Both the position numbers and the translations under genes were made by a program. From assembly GCA_963721435.1 (NCBI GenBank), contig CAVRJC010000005.1, positions 429,927-493,926 on the forward strand: a DNA stretch of 64,000 nucleotides, read 5' to 3'. Below, in pieces: positions 1 to 10,865 of this stretch. Source of the DNA: CAVRJC01 sp963721435. Its GTDB lineage: Bacteria; Actinomycetota; Acidimicrobiia; IMCC26256; DASPTH01. Each line of letters begins with the position of its first letter. The first letter of the stretch is position 1. The notes below the pieces were generated by a model. It did no database searches, was not told the origin of the DNA, and was given only the letters and a program-made list of their open reading frames with translations.

Positions 1-114
1 GACCACGATCACCTCACGACGACCTTCGAGCACGGCTGCGATCTCACCGAGCGCACCCGCGCCGATGATCACGTCGTAGGGCGCGTCCGGGAGCGCGACG
101 GTCACGCGCTCCAC
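1..114 (-). CDS. aroB: 3-dehydroquinate synthase, N-terminal fragment
   Basis: The first 38 codons of a gene that runs off the left edge. A GTG start at 114 gives VERVTVALPDAPYDVIIGAG, which is typical of the start of AroB (short beta strand, then the Y-x-V-x-I-G-x-G motif). AroB converts DAHP to 3-dehydroquinate in the second step of the cytoplasmic shikimate pathway. Its start overlaps the 3' end of aroK by 13 bases, as expected for a translationally coupled aroC-aroK-aroB operon read leftward. Only the beginning is visible, so the call rests on the motif plus context. Confidence 0.8.
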   Translation of the reverse strand, partial: MERVTVALPDAPYDVIIGAGALGEIAAVLEGRREVIVV

Positions 115-623
115 GAGTGGAGCTCCTCGATCACGCGCGCGGCGACGTCGTCGACGGTGCGGTCCTCGGTGTGTACGACGACGTCGGCAGCATCCTCGTA
201 AGCGGGGGCGCGCAACGACGCGAGCCGTTCGAGCGTGGCGATACTGCCGTCGCGCAGGAGCGGGCGCGTCGAACCGTCACCGACGCGCGCGCCGAGCACT
301 GCGGGCGGAGCCTGCAACCACACGACGAAGCCGGAGGCGTGCAGGCGCTTGCGGGTGTCGGCGTCGAGCACGGCTCCCCCACCGCACGCGATCACGAGCG
401 GATCGGGTGATGCACACGCGTCGGCGACTGCGTCGCGCTCGAGCTCGCGGAACTTGGCTTCACCGTGGCGCTCGAAGACCTCCGCCACCGTCATGCCCGT
501 GGACGCAATGACGAGGTCGTCGGTGTCGACGAACGGCCGGTCGAGAAGCTGCGCGCAGCGCTGCCCGACTGTGGTCTTCCCCGCGCCCATGAGCCCCACG
601 AGCACGAGGTGCTTCCCGGCCAT
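102..623 (-). CDS. aroK: Shikimate kinase
   Basis: A 173-residue cytoplasmic kinase that phosphorylates shikimate at the 3-hydroxyl using ATP. The Walker A loop GLMGAGKTTVG lies at residues 10-20. The shikimate-binding DTDD follows at about 34-37, then FRELE near 58 and the CGGGAV glycine loop near 80. The RPLLR segment of the lid, whose arginine contacts ATP, is at about 121-125. Length matches the family. It lies 3 bases after aroC and overlaps aroB, so it is the middle gene of an aromatic-amino-acid operon. Confidence 0.95.
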   Translation of the reverse strand: MAGKHLVLVGLMGAGKTTVGQRCAQLLDRPFVDTDDLVIASTGMTVAEVFERHGEAKFRELERDAVADACASPDPLVIACGGGAVLDADTRKRLHASGFVVWLQAPPAVLGARVGDGSTRPLLRDGSIATLERLASLRAPAYEDAADVVVHTEDRTVDDVAARVIEELHSWSA

Positions 624-626
624 GGC

Positions 627-1784
627 TCAGGTCTTCAGTGCAGCGACGTACGCGGCGTGGTTCCGCACCAGCTCGTCGACCGAGTCGCCACCAAACTTGC
701 GCGTGACCTCGCTCGCGAGCACCAGCGCGACCATCGTCTCCGCGACGACTCCCGACGCCGGGACCGCGGTGACGTCCGTGCGCTCCTTGAACGACACCGT
801 CTCTTCCTTGGTCTCGGTGTTCACCGTGCGCAGCACCGGGCGGTTGAGCGTGGCGAGCGGCTTCATCGCCACCCGCACCGCGAGCAGGCCACCCGTGGTC
901 ATGCCACCCTCGGTGCCCCCGGCGCGCGTGCCGCCACGCGTGTACTCACTCGTTTCGGCGTCCCACAGGATCTCGTCGTGCGCCTGACTCCCGCGTAGCC
1001 CCGCGACTTCGAAGCCGTCACCGAGCTCGACGCCCTTCATCGCCTGGATGCTCATGAGCGCCTGCGCGAGCAATCCGTCGATCTTGCGGTCCCAGTGCAC
1101 GTGGCTCCCGAGACCCTGCGGCACGCCGTAGCCGAGCACCTCGACCACGCCGCCGAGGGAGTCGCCGTCCTTCGCCGCCGCCTCGACCGCGGCGATCATC
1201 AGCGCCTCCGCCGCGGGGTCGAAGCAGCGCACGGGCGAGTCGTCGACCGCGGGCAGGTCGGCGGGTGTGGGCCGCCGCTCGAGCGACGCGCGCACGGAGC
1301 CCATCTGGATCACGTGGCTCAGCACCTCGGTGCCGAGCTCGGCGAGCAGCAACTTGGCGAGCGTCCCTGCGGCGACGCGCGCGGCGGTCTCGCGGGCGCT
1401 CGCGCGCTCGAGCACGTTGCGGGCGTCGTCGAAGCCGTACTTCTGCATGCCGACGAGGTCGGCGTGGCCCGGGCGCGGCTGGTGGAGCGGCTTCTCGGTG
1501 ACGCCGGGCGCGGGCGACATCTCCTCCTGCCACTTCGGCCACTCGGTGTTGTGGATCACGATCGAGACCGGCGACCCCAGCGTGCGCCCGTGGCGCACGC
1601 CGCCCAGGAGCTCGACGTCGTCCCGCTCGAAGCGCATCCGAGGCCCGCGGCCGAAACCGAGGCGCCGACGTGCCAGCTCGTCACCGATCTGGTCGACCGT
1701 GACCTCGAGGCCGGCGGGCAACCCCTCCACGATCACGGTGAGGGCAGGGCCGTGCGACTCGCCGGCAGTCAAGTAGCGCAACAC
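627..1784 (-). CDS. aroC: Chorismate synthase
   Basis: A 385-residue protein catalysing the last shikimate-pathway step, the FMN-dependent trans-elimination of phosphate from EPSP to give chorismate. The N-terminus MLRYLTAGESHGPAL is the diagnostic AroC start, with the conserved GESHG. R-R-L-G-F-G-R-G-P-R-M near residues 40-50 and the SGGMT-like EGGMTTGG near 292-299 are also family signatures. Length is normal for actinobacterial AroC. About 98 bases separate its start from the end of the prepilin peptidase gene, and that gap contains a long perfect inverted repeat. Confidence 0.95.
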   Translation of the reverse strand: MLRYLTAGESHGPALTVIVEGLPAGLEVTVDQIGDELARRRLGFGRGPRMRFERDDVELLGGVRHGRTLGSPVSIVIHNTEWPKWQEEMSPAPGVTEKPLHQPRPGHADLVGMQKYGFDDARNVLERASARETAARVAAGTLAKLLLAELGTEVLSHVIQMGSVRASLERRPTPADLPAVDDSPVRCFDPAAEALMIAAVEAAAKDGDSLGGVVEVLGYGVPQGLGSHVHWDRKIDGLLAQALMSIQAMKGVELGDGFEVAGLRGSQAHDEILWDAETSEYTRGGTRAGGTEGGMTTGGLLAVRVAMKPLATLNRPVLRTVNTETKEETVSFKERTDVTAVPASGVVAETMVALVLASEVTRKFGGDSVDELVRNHAAYVAALKT

Positions 1785-1820
1785 ACACCCAGGTTACCGG
1801 GGTGACTCCCTGCTCTCTCT

Positions 1821-1870
1821 GTTTTGGCGTCGGTACGGGTACCTCTGACGGCGTTTACCGACGCCAAAAC
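1821..1870. terminator. 15-bp perfect inverted repeat between aroC and the prepilin peptidase gene
   Basis: GTTTTGGCGTCGGTA at 1821-1835 is matched exactly by TACCGACGCCAAAAC at 1856-1870, with a 20-base spacer. It lies directly after the prepilin peptidase stop and 37 bases upstream of the aroC start. It could terminate the upstream minus-strand transcript; the A-rich and T-rich stem ends would give a short U run in the stem rather than after it. It could equally be an operator for aroC. The choice is open. Confidence 0.5.
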
Positions 1871-1882
1871 GCGCAAGAAGGG

Positions 1883-2575
1883 TCAGGAACCGGTGTACCA
1901 GTCGATGATTGCGGTGCCGACGAGGATCGCGGTCATGGTGCCGGCGGCGAGGAACGGGCCGAACGGGAGCGCCTGATCACGGGCCCGGATGCGCGTGATG
2001 ATCAGCGCGAGGCCGATGAACGCGCCGTAGAGGAACCCGAGGAACAGCCCGACGAACACCTCGCCCCAACCCAGCCACCCCAGCGAGAGCCCGAGCACGA
2101 ACGAGAGCTTCACGTCGCCGAAGCCCATGCCGCGCGGCGACACCATGTGGAGCACGAAGAAGATGACGAACGCGATCGCGCCCGCGAGCAGGCCACGGGT
2201 GTACGCGTCCCAGTTGTCGTCGCCGACGGCGGCGAGCGCGAACAGCGCGATGGACACGAACGCCAGCGGGTACACGATCCGGTTCGGCAGGAGGAAGTGC
2301 TCGAGGTCGATCACCGCGAGCACGACGAGCGTGATGGTGACGACGATGTACGCCGGCAGCACCCACGTGTCGTCGTACTCGGCGGCAACCGCACCGCAGA
2401 GCGCGCCGCAGAGAATCGCGATCCCCAATCGCCGACCGCGCGGCGTCGGATGCTCGTCAGGACCGGCCGGGCCACGGACCGGCTGGCGCAACGGGACGCG
2501 CGTGATCACCGGGTCGGCCAGCCACCCGACCACGAGCCCGAGGATCGAGCACGCGACGACGAGGACGGCGGTCAC
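1883..2575 (-). CDS. Prepilin peptidase, type IV leader peptidase family (A24)
   Basis: A polytopic membrane aspartyl protease of 230 residues that cleaves type IV pilin leaders. The two catalytic aspartates are visible in D-L-E-H-F-L-L-P (near residue 106) and in the GMGFGDVKL signature (near 150-158). The rest is hydrophobic with about six membrane segments. The N-terminal GWLADPVITRVP resembles the usual GSxLNVVIxRLP start, but the zinc-binding cysteine pairs and methylase domain are absent, as is common in actinobacteria. The GTG start at 2575 overlaps the aroE stop (GTGA); a longer upstream reading would be antigenically unlike the family. A plausible substrate is the Flp pilin at 31.1 kb. 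Confidence 0.85.
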   Translation of the reverse strand: MTAVLVVACSILGLVVGWLADPVITRVPLRQPVRGPAGPDEHPTPRGRRLGIAILCGALCGAVAAEYDDTWVLPAYIVVTITLVVLAVIDLEHFLLPNRIVYPLAFVSIALFALAAVGDDNWDAYTRGLLAGAIAFVIFFVLHMVSPRGMGFGDVKLSFVLGLSLGWLGWGEVFVGLFLGFLYGAFIGLALIITRIRARDQALPFGPFLAAGTMTAILVGTAIIDWYTGS

Positions 2576-3411
2576 TCGCGCGGATCCTTCGCGGCGGCGG
2601 CGCGCATCACGTCGAGCGGTGCGTCGGTGCCCGTCCACTGCTCGAACGCGAGCGCGGCCTGGTGGACGAGCATGCCGAGGCCGTTGGCACAGGGCACGCC
2701 ACGGGCGCGGACGGCGGCGAGCAATGGCGTTTCCATGGGGTGATAGATGGTGTCGACCACCAGTTGCGACGGGTTGAGACGGTTCACGTCGATGACCGGC
2801 GGCTCCCCCTGCATACCGACGGGGGTGGCGTTGATCAGAAGGTCGAAGGCGCCGACATCGGCGTCGTCGATCGGCACCGACTGCGCCCCGCGCACCATGC
2901 CGGCCGCGGATTCGGCCGCGTCGAGCCGGCGCGCCGCGACCGTGACGTCGGCACCGACGTTCCCGAGCGCGAGCACGATGGCGCGCGCCGCTCCCCCGGC
3001 GCCGAGCACGAGCGCGCGCTTCCCCGCCGGATCCACGCCTTCGTCGCGCACCGAGCGCACGAAGCCGTCACCGTCGGTCGACGACCCGCGCACGCGTCCG
3101 TCGTCGAGCAGCGTGAGCACGTTGGCGACGCCGAGCGTGGTGGCGTCGGGCGTGAGCTCGTCACACGCCCACGCGGCATCGGCCTTGTGCGGCATCGTCA
3201 CCGTGAGACCTGCGAGGTGCAGGTGCCGCATCGCCTTCACCGCGTCGGCGCCCTTCCCCTTCGGGACGGGGAACGCGAGATAGACCCAGTTCAGGGCCGC
3301 CTCCGTGAACGCGGCATTGAGGATCGCGGGCGAGCGCGTGTGCGCGACGGGATCGCCGATGAGACCGGTGACCCTCGTCTCTCCGTTGATCCTGAGCTGA
3401 CCGGCCATCAT
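2572..3411 (-). CDS. aroE: Shikimate dehydrogenase
   Basis: A 279-residue NADP-dependent reductase that converts 3-dehydroshikimate to shikimate. The substrate pocket GDPVAHTRSPAILNAAF is at residues 19-35, with the catalytic lysine in T-M-P-H-K-A near 76. The Rossmann nucleotide loop VLGAGGAARA is near 135-144, and the conserved INATPVGM is near 193-200. Two adjacent ATG codons mark the start; the first overlaps the mltG stop as ATGA, and GAGGTG lies just upstream. It is translationally coupled to both neighbours. Confidence 0.95.
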   Translation of the reverse strand: MMAGQLRINGETRVTGLIGDPVAHTRSPAILNAAFTEAALNWVYLAFPVPKGKGADAVKAMRHLHLAGLTVTMPHKADAAWACDELTPDATTLGVANVLTLLDDGRVRGSSTDGDGFVRSVRDEGVDPAGKRALVLGAGGAARAIVLALGNVGADVTVAARRLDAAESAAGMVRGAQSVPIDDADVGAFDLLINATPVGMQGEPPVIDVNRLNPSQLVVDTIYHPMETPLLAAVRARGVPCANGLGMLVHQAALAFEQWTGTDAPLDVMRAAAAKDPRE

Positions 3412-4594
3412 TCACCTCGCACGCCGTACTTGGCGATGTTCTGTTCGTGCTCCGCGAGCGTGGTCGAGAAGCGGGTCACGCCATCCTTGCCGGTCACGTA
3501 GAACAGATAGGGGACATTGGCCGGGTGCAACGCGGCGGTGAGCGCCGCGTCGGTGACGGTCATGATCGGTGTGGGTGGCAGCGTGCTCACCTTGTAGGTG
3601 TTGTAGGGCGACGCGCTCGCCTTGTCGGCGTTGTTGGGGACGGGCGGGCAGCCGCCCTTGGCGTAACAGAGCGTGGCGTCGATCTGCAGCGGGATCCCCT
3701 GGCGCAGGCGGTTGACGATGACCGCGGACACGTTGGCCGCGTCCTTCGCTTCCGCCTCGGCCTGGATCAGCGACGCGCTGATGACGGCCTGGTACGGCGT
3801 GAGCGTGCCTCCGGTCGTGGTGGGCGCGCTCGCGAGGTTCACCGCGTCGGCATGCTTGTCGAACGCCGCCACGATGGTGCGGAGGATGTCGGTGTCGCTC
3901 TGCGTCTTGTCGACGAAGTACGTGTCGGGCCACGTGAGGCCCTCGACCGACGGCTGGTCGGCGGGCTGGTACTTCGAGCGCACGACGCCGGAGCGTGCGA
4001 GCTGCAGGAACGTCGCGCGGTCGTGCCCAGGGAGCTTGCCGACACGATCGGCGATCTGTTGCAGCGTGAGCCCGGGTGGCAACAGCAGCGTGAAGTGGTT
4101 GCCGGCGGACGCGTCGGGGCCACGCTCGAGCACGCCGCGCGCCTCGCGCACTCCCATGTGGGTGCTGAGCCGGTACGTGCCGGCCTGGAATGTGCCGCTG
4201 CCGGAGACCTTCGACCACAGCTGGAACGCGAGCGACGAGCCGATCACACCCGCCTGCTGGAGCGCGTCACCGGCCTCCTTGGTGCCCCATCCCGGCTCGA
4301 TCACCACGGTGACGGGCGTGCCGGCGTCGCCGGGCGGGTCGAGCTCCCACACGAACCATCCGGCCGCGAGCACGAACGGGAGGACGAGGACCGCGAGCAC
4401 GCCCACGACCGCCCAGTTGCGACGGCGACGGCGGGCACGCTCGCCGCGTCGCGCCGACCGCGCCGACGGCCCGGAAGGGACGGACGGAGCCGGGGCGGGT
4501 GAGGGCGGCTCGGAGGTTGTCGTGGCCTCGTCGTCGAACAGCCGCGGGCGATCGGTGACGACGGCCGGGGTTGCTTCGTCGCGCGGATCTTCCG

Positions 4595-4598
<4 letters not shown>
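3408..4598 (-). CDS. mltG: Endolytic peptidoglycan transglycosylase MltG (YceG family)
   Basis: A 396-residue membrane-anchored lytic transglycosylase that cuts nascent glycan strands and is thought to terminate their elongation. It has a disordered Pro/Ser/Arg-rich cytoplasmic N-terminus of about 65 residues. A single membrane anchor (VVGVLAVLVLPFVLAAGWFV) follows, then a LysM-like region and the YceG catalytic domain. The catalytic glutamate lies in A-S-L-I-Q-A-E-A, followed by V-N-R-L-R-Q-G-I-P-L-Q-I-D-A-T. The ATG at 4598 overlaps the TGA of the upstream gene (ATGA), so it is preferred over a start six codons earlier. The alaS-ruvX-mltG-aroE order is conserved in actinobacteria. Confidence 0.9.
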
Positions 4599-7684
<3,086 letters not shown>

Positions 7685-7695
7685 AACCCGCCAGG

Positions 7696-7947
7696 CTACC
7701 TGGCGTCCCTCTCGCTCCCCGGCCCCCTTGCGCGCAGCTCGGTCTCGCGTTCGCGTGCGGCCTCGCGGCCGTCGTCGACCGCGGCTTTGAGTTGGTCACG
7801 CAGCGCAACGACGCTGTCGGTGAGACGGTCGACCACCGCGTTGGGCTGGTAGCGGTCGACCTGCTTCTTCACGGCGCGGGCACCGGCCACGGTCGCGCCC
7901 ACGCCCAGGCCGAAGCCGACGGTGAGCCACGTCGCGCGCTTGAACAC
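7696..7947 (-). CDS. Small conserved membrane-anchored protein of unknown function
   Basis: An 83-residue protein with one N-terminal hydrophobic segment (WLTVGFGLGVGATVAGA) followed by a basic, then strongly charged helical tail rich in Arg, Glu and Asp that could form a coiled coil. It sits between the next gene (abutting, start at 7947 and stop of the neighbour at 7948) and alaS. Small proteins of this type are commonly found just upstream of actinobacterial alaS. The function is unknown. Confidence 0.7.
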   Translation of the reverse strand: MFKRATWLTVGFGLGVGATVAGARAVKKQVDRYQPNAVVDRLTDSVVALRDQLKAAVDDGREAARERETELRARGPGSERDAR

Positions 7948-8331
7948 CTACGACGCTCGCTTGCGGCCGCGCTTGGGCGGATCGCCCTTGAGCCGTTGGA
8001 CGGCCCGCCTGGTACCCGTCCCGACCGCGAGCGCCTTCACCACCGGGCTCGTGAACGTGCGGTACGCGAGATCGGACGCCGCGTCGACTCGGCCCGTGAC
8101 CGCCTCCGCGCCGCTGATGATGGCGTCGACCCGATCGAGCTCGTAGTCGGCGTCGCGGATCGCCTGCCGGAGCTCGTCGAGCAACGGGCCGGACTCGCGG
8201 CGGAAGTCACGCGCCGCGCCCCGCAGCTCGCGCGTCGCGCGGTCGAGGCGCACGATCATGACGACGAGGACGACGAGCGCGACGAGACAGATCTGCGCTC
8301 CGAGGATGGCCGCCCATTCCTCCCCGCTCAT
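7948..8331 (-). CDS. DUF948-like membrane protein
   Basis: A 127-residue protein with one N-terminal transmembrane segment (residues about 8-26, ILGAQICLVALVVLVVMIVRL). A long amphipathic charged helix follows, then a basic tail ending P-K-R-G-R-K-R-A-S. This layout resembles DUF948 proteins, which have a membrane anchor plus a coiled coil. The ATG start at 8331 overlaps the TGA of rarA (ATGA), and the stop abuts the next small gene, so the three are probably cotranscribed with rarA and alaS. No enzymatic motif is visible. Confidence 0.7.
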   Translation of the reverse strand: MSGEEWAAILGAQICLVALVVLVVMIVRLDRATRELRGAARDFRRESGPLLDELRQAIRDADYELDRVDAIISGAEAVTGRVDAASDLAYRTFTSPVVKALAVGTGTRRAVQRLKGDPPKRGRKRAS

Positions 8332-9663
8332 GCCCCACGCTCCTCACCGTCGTCTTCGCCAGACTCCACGCGCGCACCCGGACGCCGGTCGATGTCGGCG
8401 CCGTGGCCGGTGGGCCGCCAGTACTGCTCGACGTGGCCGTCGGGGCGGTACTGCTGCTCGACCCAGCCGTCGGGCGCGTCGTGCGGGTACACGTACCCGT
8501 CGCCGTGCCCGAGCTTTGCGGCGCCAGGGTAATGGGAGTCCCGGAGATGGCCGGGGACTGCTCCGGCCGGGCGGTCGCGCACGTTGGCCTGCGCGGCCCA
8601 CAGCGCAGTGGCGGAAGAGTTCGACTTCGGCGCGCTCGCGAGGTACACGACCGCGTGCGCGAGGTTCAGCTGTGCTTCGGGCATGCCGACGAACTCGACC
8701 GCGCGCGCCGCCGCGTCGGCGACGACGAGGCCCTGCGGATCGGCCATGCCGACATCCTCCGACGCGAGGATCACCAGCCGCCGCGCGATCAACCGCGGGT
8801 CTTCCCCGGCCTCGACCATGCGCGCGAGCCAGTACAGGCCCGCGTCGACGTCGGAGCCGCGAATGCTCTTGATGAACGCGGACAACACGTCGTAGTGCTC
8901 GTCGTCGCCGTAGCGCAGCGCGCGCAACGCGAGCGCGGATTCGGTGTCGTCGAGGGTGATGATGTCGCGTCCGCTCTCCGAAGTGAGCGCGGCGGCGACC
9001 TCGAGTGACGTGAGCACGTGCCGCGCGTCGCCTTCGGCGCGGTCGACGAGGTGCGAGAGCGCGTCGTCGTCGATCGCGAGATGCTGATCGCCGAGCCCGC
9101 GGTCCTCGTCGGTGAGCGCGCGCTGCAACAGGACGCGCAGGTCGTCGGGCCCGAGCTGCTCGAGCCGGAACAGGGTGGAGCGCGAGAGCAGCGGGCCGGT
9201 GAGGGAGAAGAACGGGTTCTCGGTGGTTGCGCCGATGAGCACGAAGAGGCCCTCTTCGACGTGTGGGAGGAGGGCGTCCTGCTGCGTGCGGTTGAAGCGG
9301 TGCACCTCGTCGAGGAACAGGATGGTGCCCCGGCCGTGCTCCCCCATGCGCGCCCGTGCCCGCTCGGCGATCTCGCGGACATCCTTCACGCCGGCGGTGA
9401 CGGCCGACAGGGGCTCGAACGCCTTCTCGGTGGCGCCGGCGACGAGCCGCGCGAATCGTGGTCTTCCCGGTGCCAGGCGGGCCCCACAACACCACGGACG
9501 ACAGCCGGTCGGCAACGATGAGCACCCGCAGCGGGCGACCCGGCCCCAACAGCTGCTGCTGCCCGACCACTTCGTCGAGCGAACGAGGCCGCAGGCGGGC
9601 TGCGAGGGGTGCGCGACGCTCCAATCGGTCCAACACCGCGGCGGTGAAGAGGTCGTCGGCCAT
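8328..9663 (-). pseudogene. rarA: Replication-associated recombination protein RarA/MgsA, interrupted by one extra base
   Basis: An AAA+ clamp-loader-like ATPase acting at stalled forks. Residues 1-70 read from the ATG at 9663 and include R-L-R-P-R-S-L-D-E-V-V-G-Q and the Walker A loop GPPGTGKTTI. The frame then shifts just after the P-loop. The rest (A-R-L-V-A-G, Walker B F-L-D-E-V-H-R-F-N, GATTENPFF, the sensor regions and the C-terminal tetramerisation domain) continues to 8328 in another frame. Removing one A of the AA at 9454-9455 restores a continuous family-length protein. With a single indel and no stop codons, a sequencing error is as likely as a true lesion. Confidence 0.85.
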
Positions 9664-9704
9664 GACGCAAAGGGTACGGCGTGGGGAAATTCCGCGAGCA
9701 CTGT

Positions 9705-9733
9705 CAACCTACCGACCAGTTCAGGCGTATTGT
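9705..9733 (+). promoter_or_regulatory. Possible promoter of the ECF sigma gene
   Basis: TCAACC at 9705-9710 and CGTAT at 9726-9730, 15 bases apart, resemble the -35 AAC / -10 CGT pattern of self-regulated ECF promoters. TATTGT at 9728-9733 could alternatively act as a housekeeping -10 placed a few bases before the in-frame GTG at 9738, which would give a leaderless transcript. No transcription data support either reading. Confidence 0.3.
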
Positions 9734-9737
9734 TCGC

Positions 9738-10307
9738 GTGGGCGTGGTCATGGAGGCTGACATCAACGTTGTCGACGGGCACGTCGACGGTCGGGTGGTT
9801 GCGACAACCGCACGCATCCCGACCACGATCGATCTCGGGTTCGAAGAGCAGTTCGACGACCTCTACGCGCGTGCGTACGGGGTCGCGTTCCAGCTCCTCG
9901 GGCGTCGCACGGAAGCCGAAGACGTCGCCCAGGAGACCCTCGCTCGCTGCTTCGTGCACTGGCGGCGGGTCCGGGACTACGCCGAGGCCTGGGTGGTGCG
10001 CGTCGCGGGCAACCTCGCGATCGACGCCTGGCGTCGTACCAAGTTGGTCGGTGGGCCGGTGGACCACTCCGCGACCGCCGACGTGACCACCCCCGGACCG
10101 GACCCGCAGCGTCTCGACCTGCACCACGCGCTCCGCGGGCTCTCGCGCCGTCAGCGTGAGGTGCTCGTGCTGCGGTTCCTGGCCGACCTCCCCGAAGCCG
10201 ACGTCGCCCAGGCGCTCGGCTGCTCGCTGGGCTCGGTGAAGCAGCACGCCGCACGTGGACTCGCCGCGCTGCGTACCGCGGGGCTCTCTGCGGAGGAGAA
10301 CGAGTAG
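9738..10307 (+). CDS. ECF RNA polymerase sigma factor
   Basis: A sigma-70-family protein of about 190 residues. Region 2 is clear (F-D-D-L-Y-A-R-A-Y, then E-D-V-A-Q-E-T-L-A-R and the W-R-R-V-R-D-Y segment). Region 4 is also clear (L-S-R-R-Q-R-E-V-L-V-L-R-F, then A-Q-A-L-G-C-S-L-G-S-V-K-Q-H-A helix-turn-helix). Region 3 is missing, which defines the extracytoplasmic-function class. The start is uncertain: in-frame GTG codons at 9738 and 9744 and an ATG at 9750 are all possible, and none has a strong Shine-Dalgarno. It is divergent from rarA and overlaps the next gene by TAGTG, so the following membrane protein is its likely regulatory partner. Confidence 0.85.
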   Translation: MGVVMEADINVVDGHVDGRVVATTARIPTTIDLGFEEQFDDLYARAYGVAFQLLGRRTEAEDVAQETLARCFVHWRRVRDYAEAWVVRVAGNLAIDAWRRTKLVGGPVDHSATADVTTPGPDPQRLDLHHALRGLSRRQREVLVLRFLADLPEADVAQALGCSLGSVKQHAARGLAALRTAGLSAEENE

Positions 10308-10795
10308 TGCCAACTCTCACTGTCACCGACCTGCGTGACCCCGCTCCCCCCGTGCCCGGGCCCGCGCACCGCGCCGCGGTCGCGGTGCGCGCCAGGCAAC
10401 TCACGCGTCGACGCCGCTTCACCCAGATCGGCGGCGCGGCCGCGGTCATCGCGGTGCTCGCCGTCGGTGGCGCCGCCATCGCGTCGTCGGGCACCGACCC
10501 GGCAGGTCACGTCGTCATCCGGGCCGCGAACGTGACCGGCAGCACGACGAGCCCGCCGGACAGCACGCTCACCGTGACCTTCACCGGCGCCGAGAAGACG
10601 CTCACCGTCGATGCCGACCCGAGCGGCACGTTCACGGTCAGCAACCTCCCACCCGGCGACTACCTCGTCGAATGGAAGTACGAGACGTCCGGCACGGCGA
10701 ACGGTGGTGTCGACATCGGCACCGCAGTGTCGCGCGGAGGTATCCACGTGAATCTCAGCAGCGGCGACAACACCGTGAGGATCCCCCTCTCGTAG
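10307..10795 (+). CDS. Membrane-anchored protein partner of the ECF sigma factor, carboxypeptidase-regulatory-like domain
   Basis: A 162-residue protein starting at a GTG that shares a base with the sigma stop codon, behind a strong GGAGGAG. A short basic cytoplasmic N-terminus (about 40 residues, R-R-R-R near 33-37) is followed by one transmembrane segment (about 40-60). An exported domain of about 95 residues then has a beta-sandwich look, with L-P-P-G-D-Y-L-V-E-W-K-Y resembling carboxypeptidase regulatory-like or SpaA-type folds. Its position suggests an anti-sigma or sensor role, but no zinc-binding HxxxCxxC anti-sigma motif is present. That function is inferred from context only. Confidence 0.65.
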   Translation: MPTLTVTDLRDPAPPVPGPAHRAAVAVRARQLTRRRRFTQIGGAAAVIAVLAVGGAAIASSGTDPAGHVVIRAANVTGSTTSPPDSTLTVTFTGAEKTLTVDADPSGTFTVSNLPPGDYLVEWKYETSGTANGGVDIGTAVSRGGIHVNLSSGDNTVRIPLS

Positions 10796-10835
10796 CCCCT
10801 GCGCAGATCGCCCCGCCCGGTCGTAGCCTGCCCGC

Positions 10836-10865
10836 GCCCCGCCCGGCTACGGCTCCGGGCGGGGC
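10836..10865. terminator. GC-rich hairpin between convergent genes
   Basis: GCCCCGCCCGG at 10836-10846 pairs exactly with CCGGGCGGGGC at 10855-10865, with an 8-base loop. It lies where the plus-strand ECF operon (ending 10795) meets the minus-strand aspS (stop at 10847-10849, inside the loop). No U run follows on either strand, so the call as a bidirectional terminator is based on strength and position. Confidence 0.5.
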
